Below, one piece after another: positions 28,501 to 36,463 of a stretch of DNA of 38,388 bases. The first letter of the stretch is position 1. Each line of letters starts with the position of its first letter. The notes under the pieces are model-generated. The model was not told the DNA's origin, did no database searches, and was given only the letters and a program-made list of their open reading frames with translations. The stretch is from Clostridia bacterium (GTDB lineage Bacteria > Bacillota > Clostridia > Christensenellales > Pumilibacteraceae), in contig WSNJ01000007.1 in assembly GCA_013316045.1 (NCBI GenBank), positions 1 to 38,388 of the forward strand, given 5' to 3'. The position numbers were made by a program, and so were the translations under genes.

Positions 28501-28696
28501 TCAGGCAACCGACCGCGCGTACAGAATAGGGCAGGACAAGCCCGTACAGGTCTACCGCCTTACCGTAAAGGATACCGTAGAGCAGAAAATTCTCGATTTG
28601 CAACGCAAAAAAACCGCCCTTTCTTCCGCAATACTCGATAATGCGGACAAGGGCGGCAAAGTTTCGCTCAAAGAACTTCTCGAAATTTTGGATTAG
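25508..28696 (+). CDS. SWIM zinc-finger SNF2 family helicase
   Basis: Large SNF2-type ATPase expected to move along or remodel DNA or protein-DNA complexes. Near residues 65-90 is a SWIM zinc finger (CDC...GPCKH). A bacterial SNF2-associated region occupies the next 500 residues. The motor then shows Walker A (DDMGLGKS, Lys632), DEAQ (731-734), LTGTPVEN, and in the second lobe GTGLNLTGAD, YDPWWNE and DRAYRIGQ. An ATG at 25409 would add 33 residues, but a promoter lies inside that extension, so 25508 with AAGGCGG upstream is chosen (1062 residues). Bacterial relatives are sometimes called RapA- or HepA-like; the exact cellular role is not known. It ends 7 nt before the convergent PHP gene. Confidence 0.92.
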   Translation: MNLDFDALYAESSGEAFASGKRRFYDSRVSGIGGGRDENGKFRITATVAGRSKYTTSITFDETGGLYDYSCDCSVFSLETGPCKHIVATALSYEDRFPQKAEAAPAAHKAHTDAVALNLSKEYSRRKHRRFMGGGDSDVNLIPTLKYTGENKLALKFSIGKTKNYALKDVADFVSAVHSSGYRRYGVNLELEHHIQNFAESSRPLVKFVTESYDEKAETVAAQGKALARDELPLLRGDVDEFMSLFDGRLVQFDDLAMKDGVRTVVSGVDTLDAHINVEKADDGYRITASVPSFKTAAGRKYIYLITDSRIHRLSREFAEAELPLLSALNANKKIFVTESDMPTLYNSVLFSAAQYMPIESYGVDLSVYEAAPLCAKLYINSEKGGIIRAVLECSYDDEKVDIFNVNGFADAMRDTDGENGLKEVLKKYFPSCPDLTLDSEADIYSLMTSGLKELYDYADIYLEDAVKKMKVRKPPRIKVGVRLDSGLLRVDLDAEEYTQEEVKAVLSAYREKRNYIRLSDGSFVDLIDPSIRSLSEILEISDGKRGDVILPAYYAPFLNSELKEGFFELSRDASFKELIKNLYSTSDLDIAVPQGLKSVMRNYQKTGFRWLKSLSRYGFGGILADDMGLGKSLQIISLLKSEKELRAAAGDDSKKTSIIVCPTTLVLNWVNEFTKFAPDMRVLPVLGKSAERQEKAVYADEYDVVITSYELLRRDDELYSGITFDFAVIDEAQYIKNPDTKNAKSVKRLAAAHRFALTGTPVENSLAELWSIFDFIMPRYLFSYNKFRERFETEIVCGNTQAAEKLNKLVSPFILRRLKSEVLTELPPKIETDIESVLDGEQEKLYRSNLALVRESVNNSGAETNKIAVLSMLTKLRQICCCPSLVYPDYSGNSSKLETCLELVGSATASGHKILLFSQFTSMLDIIRKKLTDMGVTYFILKGDTPKSERMRLIKRFNSDDTQVFLISLKAGGTGLNLTGADVVIHYDPWWNESVMNQATDRAYRIGQDKPVQVYRLTVKDTVEQKILDLQRKKTALSSAILDNADKGGKVSLKELLEILD

Positions 28697-28709
28697 CGAC
28701 GGGCTAATC
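28691..28709. terminator. Palindrome spanning two convergent stop codons
   Basis: GATTAGC (28691-28697) and GCTAATC (28703-28709) form a perfect 7-bp stem with a 5-nt loop. The TAG stop codons of both convergent genes lie inside the stem. The T-tracts on either side are weak, so a bidirectional terminator is only a candidate. Confidence 0.4.
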
Positions 28710-29516
28710 TTCTATATTTATCATTCTTTTCCGTCCGTTTTGGATAACGGTAAAGTATTTGAAGCCGTTGTCCAAGGCTTTTTGCGCAATAAATTCGTAA
28801 TTGTCGCAAATGCGGCTTACCGTGTGCGCGTCGGACGAGAAAGTTATAAATTCGCCGCCGAGTTCGCGGTAACGGCACGCTATATCGAGTTCGGGCATAG
28901 AATACGCGCCCGAATTTCCCGTATGCGAATTCAGCTCCAATACGGTTCCTTTTTCCACGAGCTTTTTAAGTATTGCGTCGATATAGTCCGTATAGTCGCC
29001 GCGTGAAATTTTAGCGTTCGGGTAGGGCGCGTAGCGCGACACATAGGTCATATGCCCGATTGCGTGAAAAGGATACGGCGCGTCGAGACTGTTTAATATC
29101 GCGGTAAAATATTCGGCGTAGGCTTCGTCTTTCGTCTTGCCTTCGTAAGTTTTCTTGTAGTAACAGTCGTTGCCGTTTACTTCGTGAATCGAGTTGATTA
29201 TATATTCCAACCCCGCGCAGTTTACGGCTTTCGCGTTGGCTTGTTCGTTTTCTTTTTTCCAACCGCACTCTATTCCTACGCAAACGTAAATCTTATCTTT
29301 GTACTTTTCTTTCAGCGGTAAAAGTTTTTTTACGTGCGCGTCGATATTCGTAACGCCCTGAAATTGCATATCCGAATAGAATAAATCCATATGGTCCGTT
29401 AAGCAAATATGCTCCAAACCCATATCGATAGCCGCATTTATTACTTTTTCGGGCGCGTCTATCCCGTCGGGCGAAATGCTTGTGTGTAAATGACAGTCGA
29501 TTTTCCGTTTAATCAT
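28704..29516 (-). CDS. PHP-domain phosphoesterase, histidinol-phosphatase HisJ-like
   Basis: Polymerase-and-histidinol-phosphatase (PHP) domain hydrolase using a metal cluster. Metal ligands are visible at the N-terminus (HLH, His9 and His11), at DH (Asp41, His42), in ELNSHTG and in the C-terminal SDAH. The length of 270 and the order of motifs match HisJ-type histidinol-phosphatases, which act in the last phosphate step before histidinol. No other his gene is nearby, so another phosphoester substrate is possible. The start MIKRKIDCHLH at 29516 is chosen because the conserved metal motif begins at once; upstream codons lie in a hairpin and promoter region. AAAGG lies about 12 nt upstream. Confidence 0.85.
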   Translation of the reverse strand: MIKRKIDCHLHTSISPDGIDAPEKVINAAIDMGLEHICLTDHMDLFYSDMQFQGVTNIDAHVKKLLPLKEKYKDKIYVCVGIECGWKKENEQANAKAVNCAGLEYIINSIHEVNGNDCYYKKTYEGKTKDEAYAEYFTAILNSLDAPYPFHAIGHMTYVSRYAPYPNAKISRGDYTDYIDAILKKLVEKGTVLELNSHTGNSGAYSMPELDIACRYRELGGEFITFSSDAHTVSRICDNYEFIAQKALDNGFKYFTVIQNGRKRMINIED

Positions 29517-29535
29517 AATAGATACAACCTTTAAC

Positions 29536-29569
29536 AAAAGCCTTTTCGGGTGTGGGTGAAAAGGCTTTT
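29536..29569 (-). terminator. Strong hairpin in the leader of the PHP gene
   Basis: A perfect 12-bp stem AAAAGCCTTTTC / GAAAAGGCTTTT with a 10-nt loop, followed on the - strand by TTTTGTT. It may end gdhA transcripts. It also sits only 20 nt before the PHP start, so it could act as an attenuator or as a 5' hairpin of that mRNA. Confidence 0.7.
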
Positions 29570-29575
29570 CCGTTA

Positions 29576-29604
29576 CTAATAATTTGTATAGTACTATATA
29601 ACAA
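29576..29604 (-). promoter_or_regulatory. Candidate promoter with palindrome in its spacer
   Basis: On the - strand, TTGTTA (29604-29599), a 17-bp spacer and TATTAG (29581-29576). The spacer contains the 12-bp perfect palindrome TATAGTACTATA (29598-29587), a typical place for a regulator site. Both hexamers match the consensus at 4 of 6 positions. Confidence 0.4.
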
Positions 29605-29621
29605 ATATAAGGCGTGAAAAA

Positions 29622-29720
29622 CAGGTGTAGAGAACGGCAACAGGCGGCAAGTCGGCGAAGGGAGTTTATTTCGCATAAATGACCGAGCCGACCTTGACGC
29701 ACGTAGCCGTTATATGCGCC
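29622..29720 (-). repeat. Family III element, diverged copy 3
   Basis: Read on the - strand, it starts 20 nt after the gdhA stop with GGCGCATATAACGGC, has an inner pair GTCGGC / GCCGAC, then CCGCCTGTTGCC (identical to copy 1 over 12 bp) and GTTCTC near the end. It is shorter than the two 120-bp copies and more diverged. Confidence 0.5.
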
Positions 29721-29740
29721 TGTATTTCGCGCCGTAAGTT

Positions 29741-31214
<1,474 letters not shown>

Positions 31215-31245
31215 TGTTTCCGGTTTTACCGTTTTATTGCGAAAT

Positions 31246-31548
31246 TCAGTCTTTTATAAACGTTAAGCAAACGGCTTCTTTTTCGCCTTCGCCCATAACG
31301 GTTATGCCGTTGGAAACGCAGATATGGTTTTTGTTGAAAACGCAGTCCGCGTCGCATTTTACCTTTGTGTCTACCGAGTAGTTTGCGGGAACGAATTCGT
31401 CGGCCGCTTCAAACAGAGAACCGCGCTTGTCTTCGAGCGGTTCGTAGCTTTCGCAGTCGGTGTTGCCGCAAATAGTTATGCAATCGGCGCAACAGCTGTA
31501 ACCCTTGTTGAATCTGCATTCTTTAAGTCCGCATTTTAAGTCTTTCAT
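31246..31548 (-). CDS. Tandem DUF1540 Cys-rich protein
   Basis: A small 100-residue protein with two copies of the DUF1540 Cys pattern. The first has Cys6, Cys11, Cys19 and Cys32 (plus extra Cys20, 23 and 27); the second has Cys65, Cys69, Cys77 and Cys94. Each copy has the family's CxFN or CRFN element and an I-T-(I/V) strand. The two modules are joined by an acidic linker (about 37-62). The Cys arrangement suggests metal binding, but the biochemical role of DUF1540 is not known. AAGGAG gives a clear start, and a terminator follows. The gene is divergent from rplI. Confidence 0.82.
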   Translation of the reverse strand: MKDLKCGLKECRFNKGYSCCADCITICGNTDCESYEPLEDKRGSLFEAADEFVPANYSVDTKVKCDADCVFNKNHICVSNGITVMGEGEKEAVCLTFIKD

Positions 31549-31582
31549 AAAATTTTCTCCTTATCGCAGGCGAATTCGTCCG

Positions 31583-31611
31583 CTTTTATTTATTTATGAT
31601 TAGTATTTCAA
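31583..31611 (-). promoter_or_regulatory. Possible promoter of the DUF1540 gene
   Basis: On the - strand, TTGAAA (31611-31606), a 17-bp spacer and TAAAAG (31588-31583). The -10 matches only 4 of 6 positions. The position, 35 bp before the start codon, is sensible. Confidence 0.4.
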
Positions 31612-31637
31612 AAGGCGTTCGCTATTATGCGCGTTAC

Positions 31638-31666
31638 TTGACTTATTTTCCGATTCGTTATAAAAT
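31638..31666 (+). promoter_or_regulatory. sigma-A promoter of rplI
   Basis: TTGACT (31638-31643), a 17-bp spacer and TAAAAT (31661-31666). A TATAAA in the same stretch lies at a shorter 15-bp spacing. It lies about 70 bp before rplI. Confidence 0.65.
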
Positions 31667-31711
31667 ATATTCAAAAGCGCATTCGTCGACTTCGCTTTCG
31701 GCAGTGTGAAA

Positions 31712-31741
31712 ATGTTTAAGGAGATTTTAAACGGCAAATGA
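31712..31741 (+). other. Nine-codon leader frame overlapping the rplI start
   Basis: An ATG at 31712 opens a frame encoding MFKEILNGK that ends in TGA at 31739-31741, so its stop overlaps the rplI ATG in an ATGA junction. The AAGGAG site of rplI lies inside it, 14 nt from the rplI ATG, a little far for direct initiation. Translational coupling is possible; chance is equally possible. No clear ribosome site precedes the mini-frame. Confidence 0.3.
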
Positions 31742-32187
31742 AAGTAATACTTAAAGCCGACGTAAAGGGACAGGGCAAGAAAGGCGATATAGTGAACGTA
31801 TCCGACGGCTATGCGAGAAACTTCCTTTTCAAGAACAATCTTGCAATCGAGGCGACTTCGTCGAACGTAAACAGCGTAAATATCGCAAAGCAGGCGCAGG
31901 AACACCACAAGCAAGTCGAGCGCGCGGAAGCCGTAGAGCTTGCCAAAAAGATAAACCTGACCGAAGTAACGGTAGGCGTTAAGGTGGGCGAAAACGGCAA
32001 ACTTTTCGGCGCGCTGAACACGCAGAGCATATCGGACGCGTTGAAAGAAGCGGGTATCGAGCTCGACAAGAAGAAGATAGTTTTGTCCGAGCCTATCAAG
32101 ACGGTCGGCGTTCACACCGTAACGGTAAAGCCTTACGCGGAAGTTTCGGCTAAATTGAAGGTAAACGTAGTACCAACCGAGAAATAA
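31738..32187 (+). CDS. rplI: 50S ribosomal protein L9
   Basis: Ribosomal protein L9, which binds 23S rRNA near the base of the L1 stalk. The N-terminal domain starts [21 protein letters not shown] and contains the signature GYARNFL. It is followed by a long connecting helix (about 42-76) and a C-terminal domain (IGV-type strands; [17 protein letters not shown]). The length of 149 is standard. In many Bacillota rplI is followed by dnaB; here it is followed by an ECF transporter subunit instead. AAGGAG lies 14 nt upstream. Confidence 0.97.
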   Translation: MKVILKADVKGQGKKGDIVNVSDGYARNFLFKNNLAIEATSSNVNSVNIAKQAQEHHKQVERAEAVELAKKINLTEVTVGVKVGENGKLFGALNTQSISDALKEAGIELDKKKIVLSEPIKTVGVHTVTVKPYAEVSAKLKVNVVPTEK

Positions 32188-32202
32188 GGTCGTATAATAT
32201 AA

Positions 32203-32787
32203 ATGAAAGATAACGGCTTGGGCGACGGCGAAAAAGCGCCCGAGAGAGAAAAAAGCAACCGAACTCTGTATCTCGTTCTTTGCGCGACGTTTATTGCGCT
32301 TACGTTCGTTGTAACCTGGTTTGTGAATATTCCCGCGGCGATAGTACTCGGCGCAGGCGGTAATATCAACTTGGGCGATACGGTTATATTCGTTGCGGCG
32401 GCTGTGCTCGGTCCCGTCGGCGGGGCGGTAGTCGGCGGAATTGGCTCTATGTTTGCCGACCTTGCGAGCGGATACGCAATGTACGCGCCGTTTACTCTCA
32501 TAGTCAAGGGTTGCGAAGGACTTTTGTGCGGCTTTGTCTGCCGCTACGCTTTCGGAAGAATGCGCCCGTTTGTCCGCAGAATTATCGCTATGGCGCTCGG
32601 CGTTCTCGTAATGATTGCGGGTTATTTTATCGCCGAAGTTATCTTGCAGGCGATAATAGGCAACGAAACTTTCGCGGCTCTGCTTATAATGGGACTCAGG
32701 ACGGTTGTTCCGAATCTCTTGCAGGGAGCGATATCTATGATAATCGCGCTTATAGTATTGCCGCGCGTACCGGATATTTATTTTTAA
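32203..32787 (+). CDS. ECF transporter S component
   Basis: Membrane substrate-binding subunit of an energy-coupling factor (ECF) transporter, which imports vitamins or similar micronutrients together with a shared EcfT-EcfA module. The 194 residues hold a charged cytoplasmic N-terminus (about 1-20) and about five to six hydrophobic segments. Family-like stretches are NINLGDTVIF, GPVGGAVVGGIGSMFADL and APFTLIVKGCEGL, similar to the HmpT/DUF1393 type. The substrate cannot be inferred. No ECF ATPase or T subunit is nearby, so it should use a shared module. It begins 15 nt after rplI with a poor ribosome site (AAGG at a distance), so translation may be weak or coupled. Confidence 0.85.
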   Translation: MKDNGLGDGEKAPEREKSNRTLYLVLCATFIALTFVVTWFVNIPAAIVLGAGGNINLGDTVIFVAAAVLGPVGGAVVGGIGSMFADLASGYAMYAPFTLIVKGCEGLLCGFVCRYAFGRMRPFVRRIIAMALGVLVMIAGYFIAEVILQAIIGNETFAALLIMGLRTVVPNLLQGAISMIIALIVLPRVPDIYF

Positions 32788-32806
32788 GAAAGGTAATAAT
32801 CACGCT

Positions 32807-33610
32807 ATGAAGTTTTTCGATAAGTTCAGAAGCAAATCCGACGGCAAGCCGAAAGTCGCTCTCTGTCTGGGCGGCGGCGGCGCGCGCGGTTTTGCTCACA
32901 TAGGCGCGATAAAGGCGTTTGAAGAAAACGGCGTCGATTTCGGAATGTGCGTAGGCACGAGCGTTGGCAGTATTCTCGGCGCGCTGTACTGTGCGGGCGT
33001 CAAATCCGACGAAATGATGCGCTTGGGCGACGCGCTCGATATGAAAGAAGTTCACAACGGCGTTATTTTCGCGCCGAACGACTCTATGAAAATCGGCAAA
33101 ATAGTAACGGGCGTTATAGGCGACGCGGAGATAGAAAATCTGCCGAAAAAGTTTGCCGCCGTGGCGGTCGACCTTAAAGAAGGCAAGCAGGCTATTCTGG
33201 ATAAAGGCAAGGTTTCCGTCGTCTGTTCCGCGTCGTGCTGCGTGCCGCTTTTTTTCCGTCCCGTAGTGTACGAGAACAAGCATCTCGTAGACGGGGGACT
33301 TTTGAACAACATTCCGTCCGACGTATGCCGTATGCTCGGCGCGGACAAAGTCGTTTCGGTAGATATAAATCCCACGCGCGGCTCGGGCACGAACGAGCTC
33401 GGGCTTATCGAAGTATTAAAAGCCACGTTCTCGATAATGAGTTCCAATTCGTCCATAATGGGCGTAAAACACAGCGATATACTTATAGCGGCGGACACGT
33501 CGAAATTCAAGTCCACGAGCAAACTCGGCTACGAAGAAATGACGCAACTCGGTTATAAAGCCGCGCTCGCGCAAATGGATAAGATAAAAGAACTTATGAA
33601 AGGAGATTAA
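32807..33610 (+). CDS. Patatin-like phospholipase (RssA-type)
   Basis: Predicted lipid acyl hydrolase with a Ser-Asp catalytic pair. The oxyanion loop is GGGGARG (22-28), the nucleophile elbow GTSVG puts the active Ser at residue 52, and the DGG motif gives Asp162 (HLVDGGLLNNIP). The length of 267 fits the bacterial RssA/NTE-like group. It has no signal peptide, so action on the inner face of the membrane is likely. A weak AAAGG precedes the ATG. The gene ends 3 nt before the next one, which has a ComEC-like domain, so the two are co-translated. Confidence 0.92.
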   Translation: MKFFDKFRSKSDGKPKVALCLGGGGARGFAHIGAIKAFEENGVDFGMCVGTSVGSILGALYCAGVKSDEMMRLGDALDMKEVHNGVIFAPNDSMKIGKIVTGVIGDAEIENLPKKFAAVAVDLKEGKQAILDKGKVSVVCSASCCVPLFFRPVVYENKHLVDGGLLNNIPSDVCRMLGADKVVSVDINPTRGSGTNELGLIEVLKATFSIMSSNSSIMGVKHSDILIAADTSKFKSTSKLGYEEMTQLGYKAALAQMDKIKELMKGD

Positions 33611-33613
33611 CTT

Positions 33614-34939
33614 ATGCCCGCAAAACAAAAGTCCGAAAAGAAAAGCGGCACGCATCATCTTCTCGCACGGGTCATATTTCTCGTCGTGCTTGCCGTAATA
33701 TTCGGCGTGAGTTTCATATGGACGGACCAAATAAACAGAGCTTTGGGACTTACGAAAGTCGAAAGCGCCGAATACGACGGCGCGTCTACTCAGGAAGTTA
33801 TAAACGGCACGCAGAATTCCGACGCGTCGCTTACGTTGCACTTTGTGGACGTAGGGCAGGGCGACGCTTGTATAATAGAGCTTCCCGACGATAAAAAGAT
33901 AATAATCGACGGCGGCAAAGACAAGGAGAAAGAAAAACTCCTTACGTACATAGACGAAGTTATCGACCCCGCCGACGAAATGAAGAAAGAAAAGGAAAGC
34001 GGCGGCTACGGGTTCGACTACGCGATACTCACGCACTCCGACGAAGACCATTGCGGCGGACTCGACGACGTGTTGAACGAGTACGGCTCGCGCGTTTTCT
34101 ACCGTCCGAACGAAGCGGCTACATACAAGGGTTACTCCGACCCGGGCAAAAGCAGTCTTTTGCAAGATTATACCGAAAAGAGCACGCTTGCGTATATGCG
34201 CGCGATTGACGCGGGCTACAAGGGCGAAACGGCGTACGTAAGTAACGCGAACGACGAAGTTTCGAGCATAATCAAGCCCGACGGGATTGACGAGAGCGAC
34301 CCTTGCTATTACGAACTTAATTTCTATACGCCCATACGCAATTCGTACAAGGACTTCAACGACTACTCGCCCGTAATGATACTCAGCTATCAGGGCAAAA
34401 GCATCGCGCTTTCGGGCGACGCGGAAAAGACCGCCGAAGCCGAATTCGTTGAAGCGGCAAAGAGCGGTTCGGGCAAATATTCGATTTTTACCGACGATTA
34501 CACGGTTGACGTTATCAAGCTCGGGCATCACGGTTCGCGCACTTCTTCGTCCGAAGATTATCTCGAAACGCTAACGACCCAAAGCTCGCGTAAAGACGTT
34601 CTCGCAATCGCAAGTTGCGGCTTCGGCAACAGTTACGGACACCCGCACGCCGAAACTTTGACCAGATTGAACGATATGGGCTTTTCCGCCGACAACGTTC
34701 TGCGCACCGACCAAAACGGCACGATAGTTCTGGCGGTAAGGCAGGACGAAAGCGGCGTGTTCGCTCTGTTCTACGGAGCTAACGCCGTAAGGGTTGAAAA
34801 ATCGGCTATGGAGTTAGGTTCAATCGACGTCCGGTGGCGTGAAATCTGCATAACGATATGGATTTTCGCCGCCGTCGTGCTTATCGTTCAGCCGATAGCT
34901 TCGGAGTTTAATAAAAAATCCAAAAAACGTAAACGTTAG
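33614..34939 (+). CDS. ComEC-like metallo-beta-lactamase-fold protein with two membrane anchors
   Basis: Protein with a metallo-beta-lactamase fold like the C-terminal domain of competence protein ComEC. The metal motif HSDEDH (141-146), Asp269 in SGDAEK, GHHGSR (His305, His306) and GHPH (343-345) are all present, as is the N-terminal VDVGQGDA. Unlike ComEC it lacks the polytopic channel. Instead it has one N-terminal membrane segment (about 18-36) and one near the C-terminus (about 411-428), with Lys/Arg-rich ends (MPAKQKSEKK and KKSKKRKR). By the positive-inside rule both ends are cytoplasmic and the catalytic domain is outside. An extracellular nuclease or phosphodiesterase role is inferred. 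AAGGAG lies just upstream. Confidence 0.85.
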   Translation: MPAKQKSEKKSGTHHLLARVIFLVVLAVIFGVSFIWTDQINRALGLTKVESAEYDGASTQEVINGTQNSDASLTLHFVDVGQGDACIIELPDDKKIIIDGGKDKEKEKLLTYIDEVIDPADEMKKEKESGGYGFDYAILTHSDEDHCGGLDDVLNEYGSRVFYRPNEAATYKGYSDPGKSSLLQDYTEKSTLAYMRAIDAGYKGETAYVSNANDEVSSIIKPDGIDESDPCYYELNFYTPIRNSYKDFNDYSPVMILSYQGKSIALSGDAEKTAEAEFVEAAKSGSGKYSIFTDDYTVDVIKLGHHGSRTSSSEDYLETLTTQSSRKDVLAIASCGFGNSYGHPHAETLTRLNDMGFSADNVLRTDQNGTIVLAVRQDESGVFALFYGANAVRVEKSAMELGSIDVRWREICITIWIFAAVVLIVQPIASEFNKKSKKRKR

Positions 34940-35059
34940 GCGGCGTATAGCGGCACGTATACGGGCTACGTTTGACGCGCAAGCTCAATCGAGTACGTTT
35001 AAGTACACTCATTCGCTTGCGCGTCAACTGTTGCCCGTCTCCGCACCACTCTCCACCGC
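34940..35059 (+). repeat. Family III element, copy 2
   Basis: A 120-bp element beginning at the first base after the TAG stop of the preceding gene. The left end is GCGGCGTATAGCGG and the right end CACTCTCCACCGC, which pair imperfectly. The inside holds a perfect 13-bp inverted repeat, TTGACGCGCAAGC / GCTTGCGCGTCAA, so the whole element can fold into a long hairpin. It is the same length and shares the same ends as copy 1 at 22269-22388. Confidence 0.78.
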
Positions 35060-35072
35060 CTTGACCGCAATT

Positions 35073-35139
35073 AAGGCTTCTCCTTTAATGAGAAGCTGTC
35101 GATGACAAAGCGTAAGCGGCTCATTGACTGATGAGGTTA
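35073..35139 (+). repeat. Family II element, copy C
   Basis: It starts AAGGCTTCTCC with the hairpin GCTTCTC / GAGAAGC, and ends TTGACTGATGAGGTTA. It is 13 bp after the family III element and 25 bp before mazG. A further inner pair, GATGACAAAGCGTAAGCGGCTCATT, can fold imperfectly. Confidence 0.75.
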
Positions 35140-35164
35140 CGATATAATACAAGGAGAAACAACA

Positions 35165-36463
35165 ATGATTACCGTCGTAGGACTCGGCAGAGAAAAAGAC
35201 GATATAACCGCGAGCGGAAAGCGCGCCGTAAGCGCGGCGAAAACGCTCGTTTGCCGCACCGTTCTGAGCAAAGCGACGAAACGTTTCAAAAGCAAGTGCG
35301 CACGCTCTTTCGACGACCTTTTCGAAACGTGCGGGAATTTCGACGAGCTTAACGCCGCGATAGTAGACGAGCTGTTGAAAATGGAGCGCGAAAACGGAGA
35401 TATAGTATACTGCGTAGACGGCGACGGCTATTCCGACGCGTCGGTTAAAGCGTTGAGCGAGAAAGCCGAAATCAGCGTAATAGCGGGCGTTTCGGCGGCG
35501 TGCAGAAAGCCGAACGCAGGCGTTTTGTCGCTGTCGGCTACCGCGCTTACGGACACGCGTCCGCTTATCGACACGGCTGTCGCGCTCGAAATAACCGAGA
35601 TAGACAACGCACTGCTCGCGGGCGAAGTCAAGCTGTTTTTGTCGCAGTTTTATGCGGCGGGGCAAACCGTTACGTTTTCTCACGCGGGAAAAACCGAAGA
35701 AACCGCGCTCGAAGAAATCGACAGGAAGAAGAAGTACGATTTTTCTTCGTCCGTATTTATCGCGGCAAACAATTCCTACAATAAAGAAAGATACTGTTTT
35801 GCGGACGTTCTGCGCATAATCGCGCGCCTTACCGCGCCCGACGGTTGCGAGTGGGACAAGGCTCAGACTCACGAGTCCATTCGCATAAATATGATAGAAG
35901 AAGCATACGAAGCCGTTGCCGCCATTATAAACGACGATACCGAAAACCTTATCGAAGAACTCGGCGACGTGTTGCTTCAAGCCGCGTTGCACAGCGATAT
36001 GGCGACCCGTAGCGGCGAGTTCGACTTTTCGGACGTAGTGAACGGGCTTTGCGTAAAACTCGTAACGCGCCATACTCATATATTCGGCGAGAATAAGGCG
36101 GACGACGCCGAAGCCGCGCTCGGGTTCTGGGAGCAAGCCAAAGCCAAGGAGAAAAAGTACAAGTCGCTTGCGGATATGCTCGATTCCGTCCCCGAAAGTT
36201 TTCCCGCGCTTTTGTACGCCGAAAAGGTTATCAAAAAAGTGTCCAAGGCGGGTTATAACGTGTTGGCGCAGAATCTTTCGGAGCAGTTGAAGTCGGCTGC
36301 GGATAACAGGGAAATCGGAAAGATGCTGTTTCTGTGCGTGGCTCTTGCCGCAGCCGAAAAAGCGGACGCGGAAGTCGCGCTTATGGAGAGCAGCGAAAAA
36401 TTCGTCGGGAAATGCCGCGATAAGCTGCCCGACGGAAATACGCCCGTAGGGGATATTTTATGA
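35165..36463 (+). CDS. mazG: YabN-like tetrapyrrole methylase/MazG nucleotide pyrophosphohydrolase fusion
   Basis: Two-domain protein. The N-terminal 200 residues follow the SAM-dependent tetrapyrrole methylase fold (MITVVGLGREKDD, VYCVDGDGYSDAS, VIAGVSAACRK), but seem loosely conserved. The C-terminal part (about 212-330) is MazG, an NTP pyrophosphatase that removes abnormal nucleotides: CEWDKAQTHESI, the metal box EEAYEA (Glu245, Glu246, Glu249) and EELGDVLLQ (Glu264, Glu265, Asp268). The tail (about 330-432) is helical. This is the YabN arrangement of Bacillota. AAGGAG precedes the ATG. The stop overlaps the dusB start by 4 nt (ATGA), so the two are coupled. The methylase half may have lost activity. 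Confidence 0.9.
   Translation: MITVVGLGREKDDITASGKRAVSAAKTLVCRTVLSKATKRFKSKCARSFDDLFETCGNFDELNAAIVDELLKMERENGDIVYCVDGDGYSDASVKALSEKAEISVIAGVSAACRKPNAGVLSLSATALTDTRPLIDTAVALEITEIDNALLAGEVKLFLSQFYAAGQTVTFSHAGKTEETALEEIDRKKKYDFSSSVFIAANNSYNKERYCFADVLRIIARLTAPDGCEWDKAQTHESIRINMIEEAYEAVAAIINDDTENLIEELGDVLLQAALHSDMATRSGEFDFSDVVNGLCVKLVTRHTHIFGENKADDAEAALGFWEQAKAKEKKYKSLADMLDSVPESFPALLYAEKVIKKVSKAGYNVLAQNLSEQLKSAADNREIGKMLFLCVALAAAEKADAEVALMESSEKFVGKCRDKLPDGNTPVGDIL

Noticed and set aside
29517..29702. Longer N-terminus for the PHP phosphoesterase
   Set aside because: It would translate through the promoter, the hairpin and part of a repeat; the conserved HLH motif begins right after the shorter start.
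32193..32198. TATAAT just before the ECF S component gene as a promoter
   Set aside because: No -35 at a workable distance, and transcription would start after the ATG; likely chance in an AT-rich spot.
35124..35148. TTGACT and TATAAT before mazG as a promoter
   Set aside because: The spacer is only 13 bp, and the predicted start would cut the ribosome site; TTGACT is part of the family II tail.
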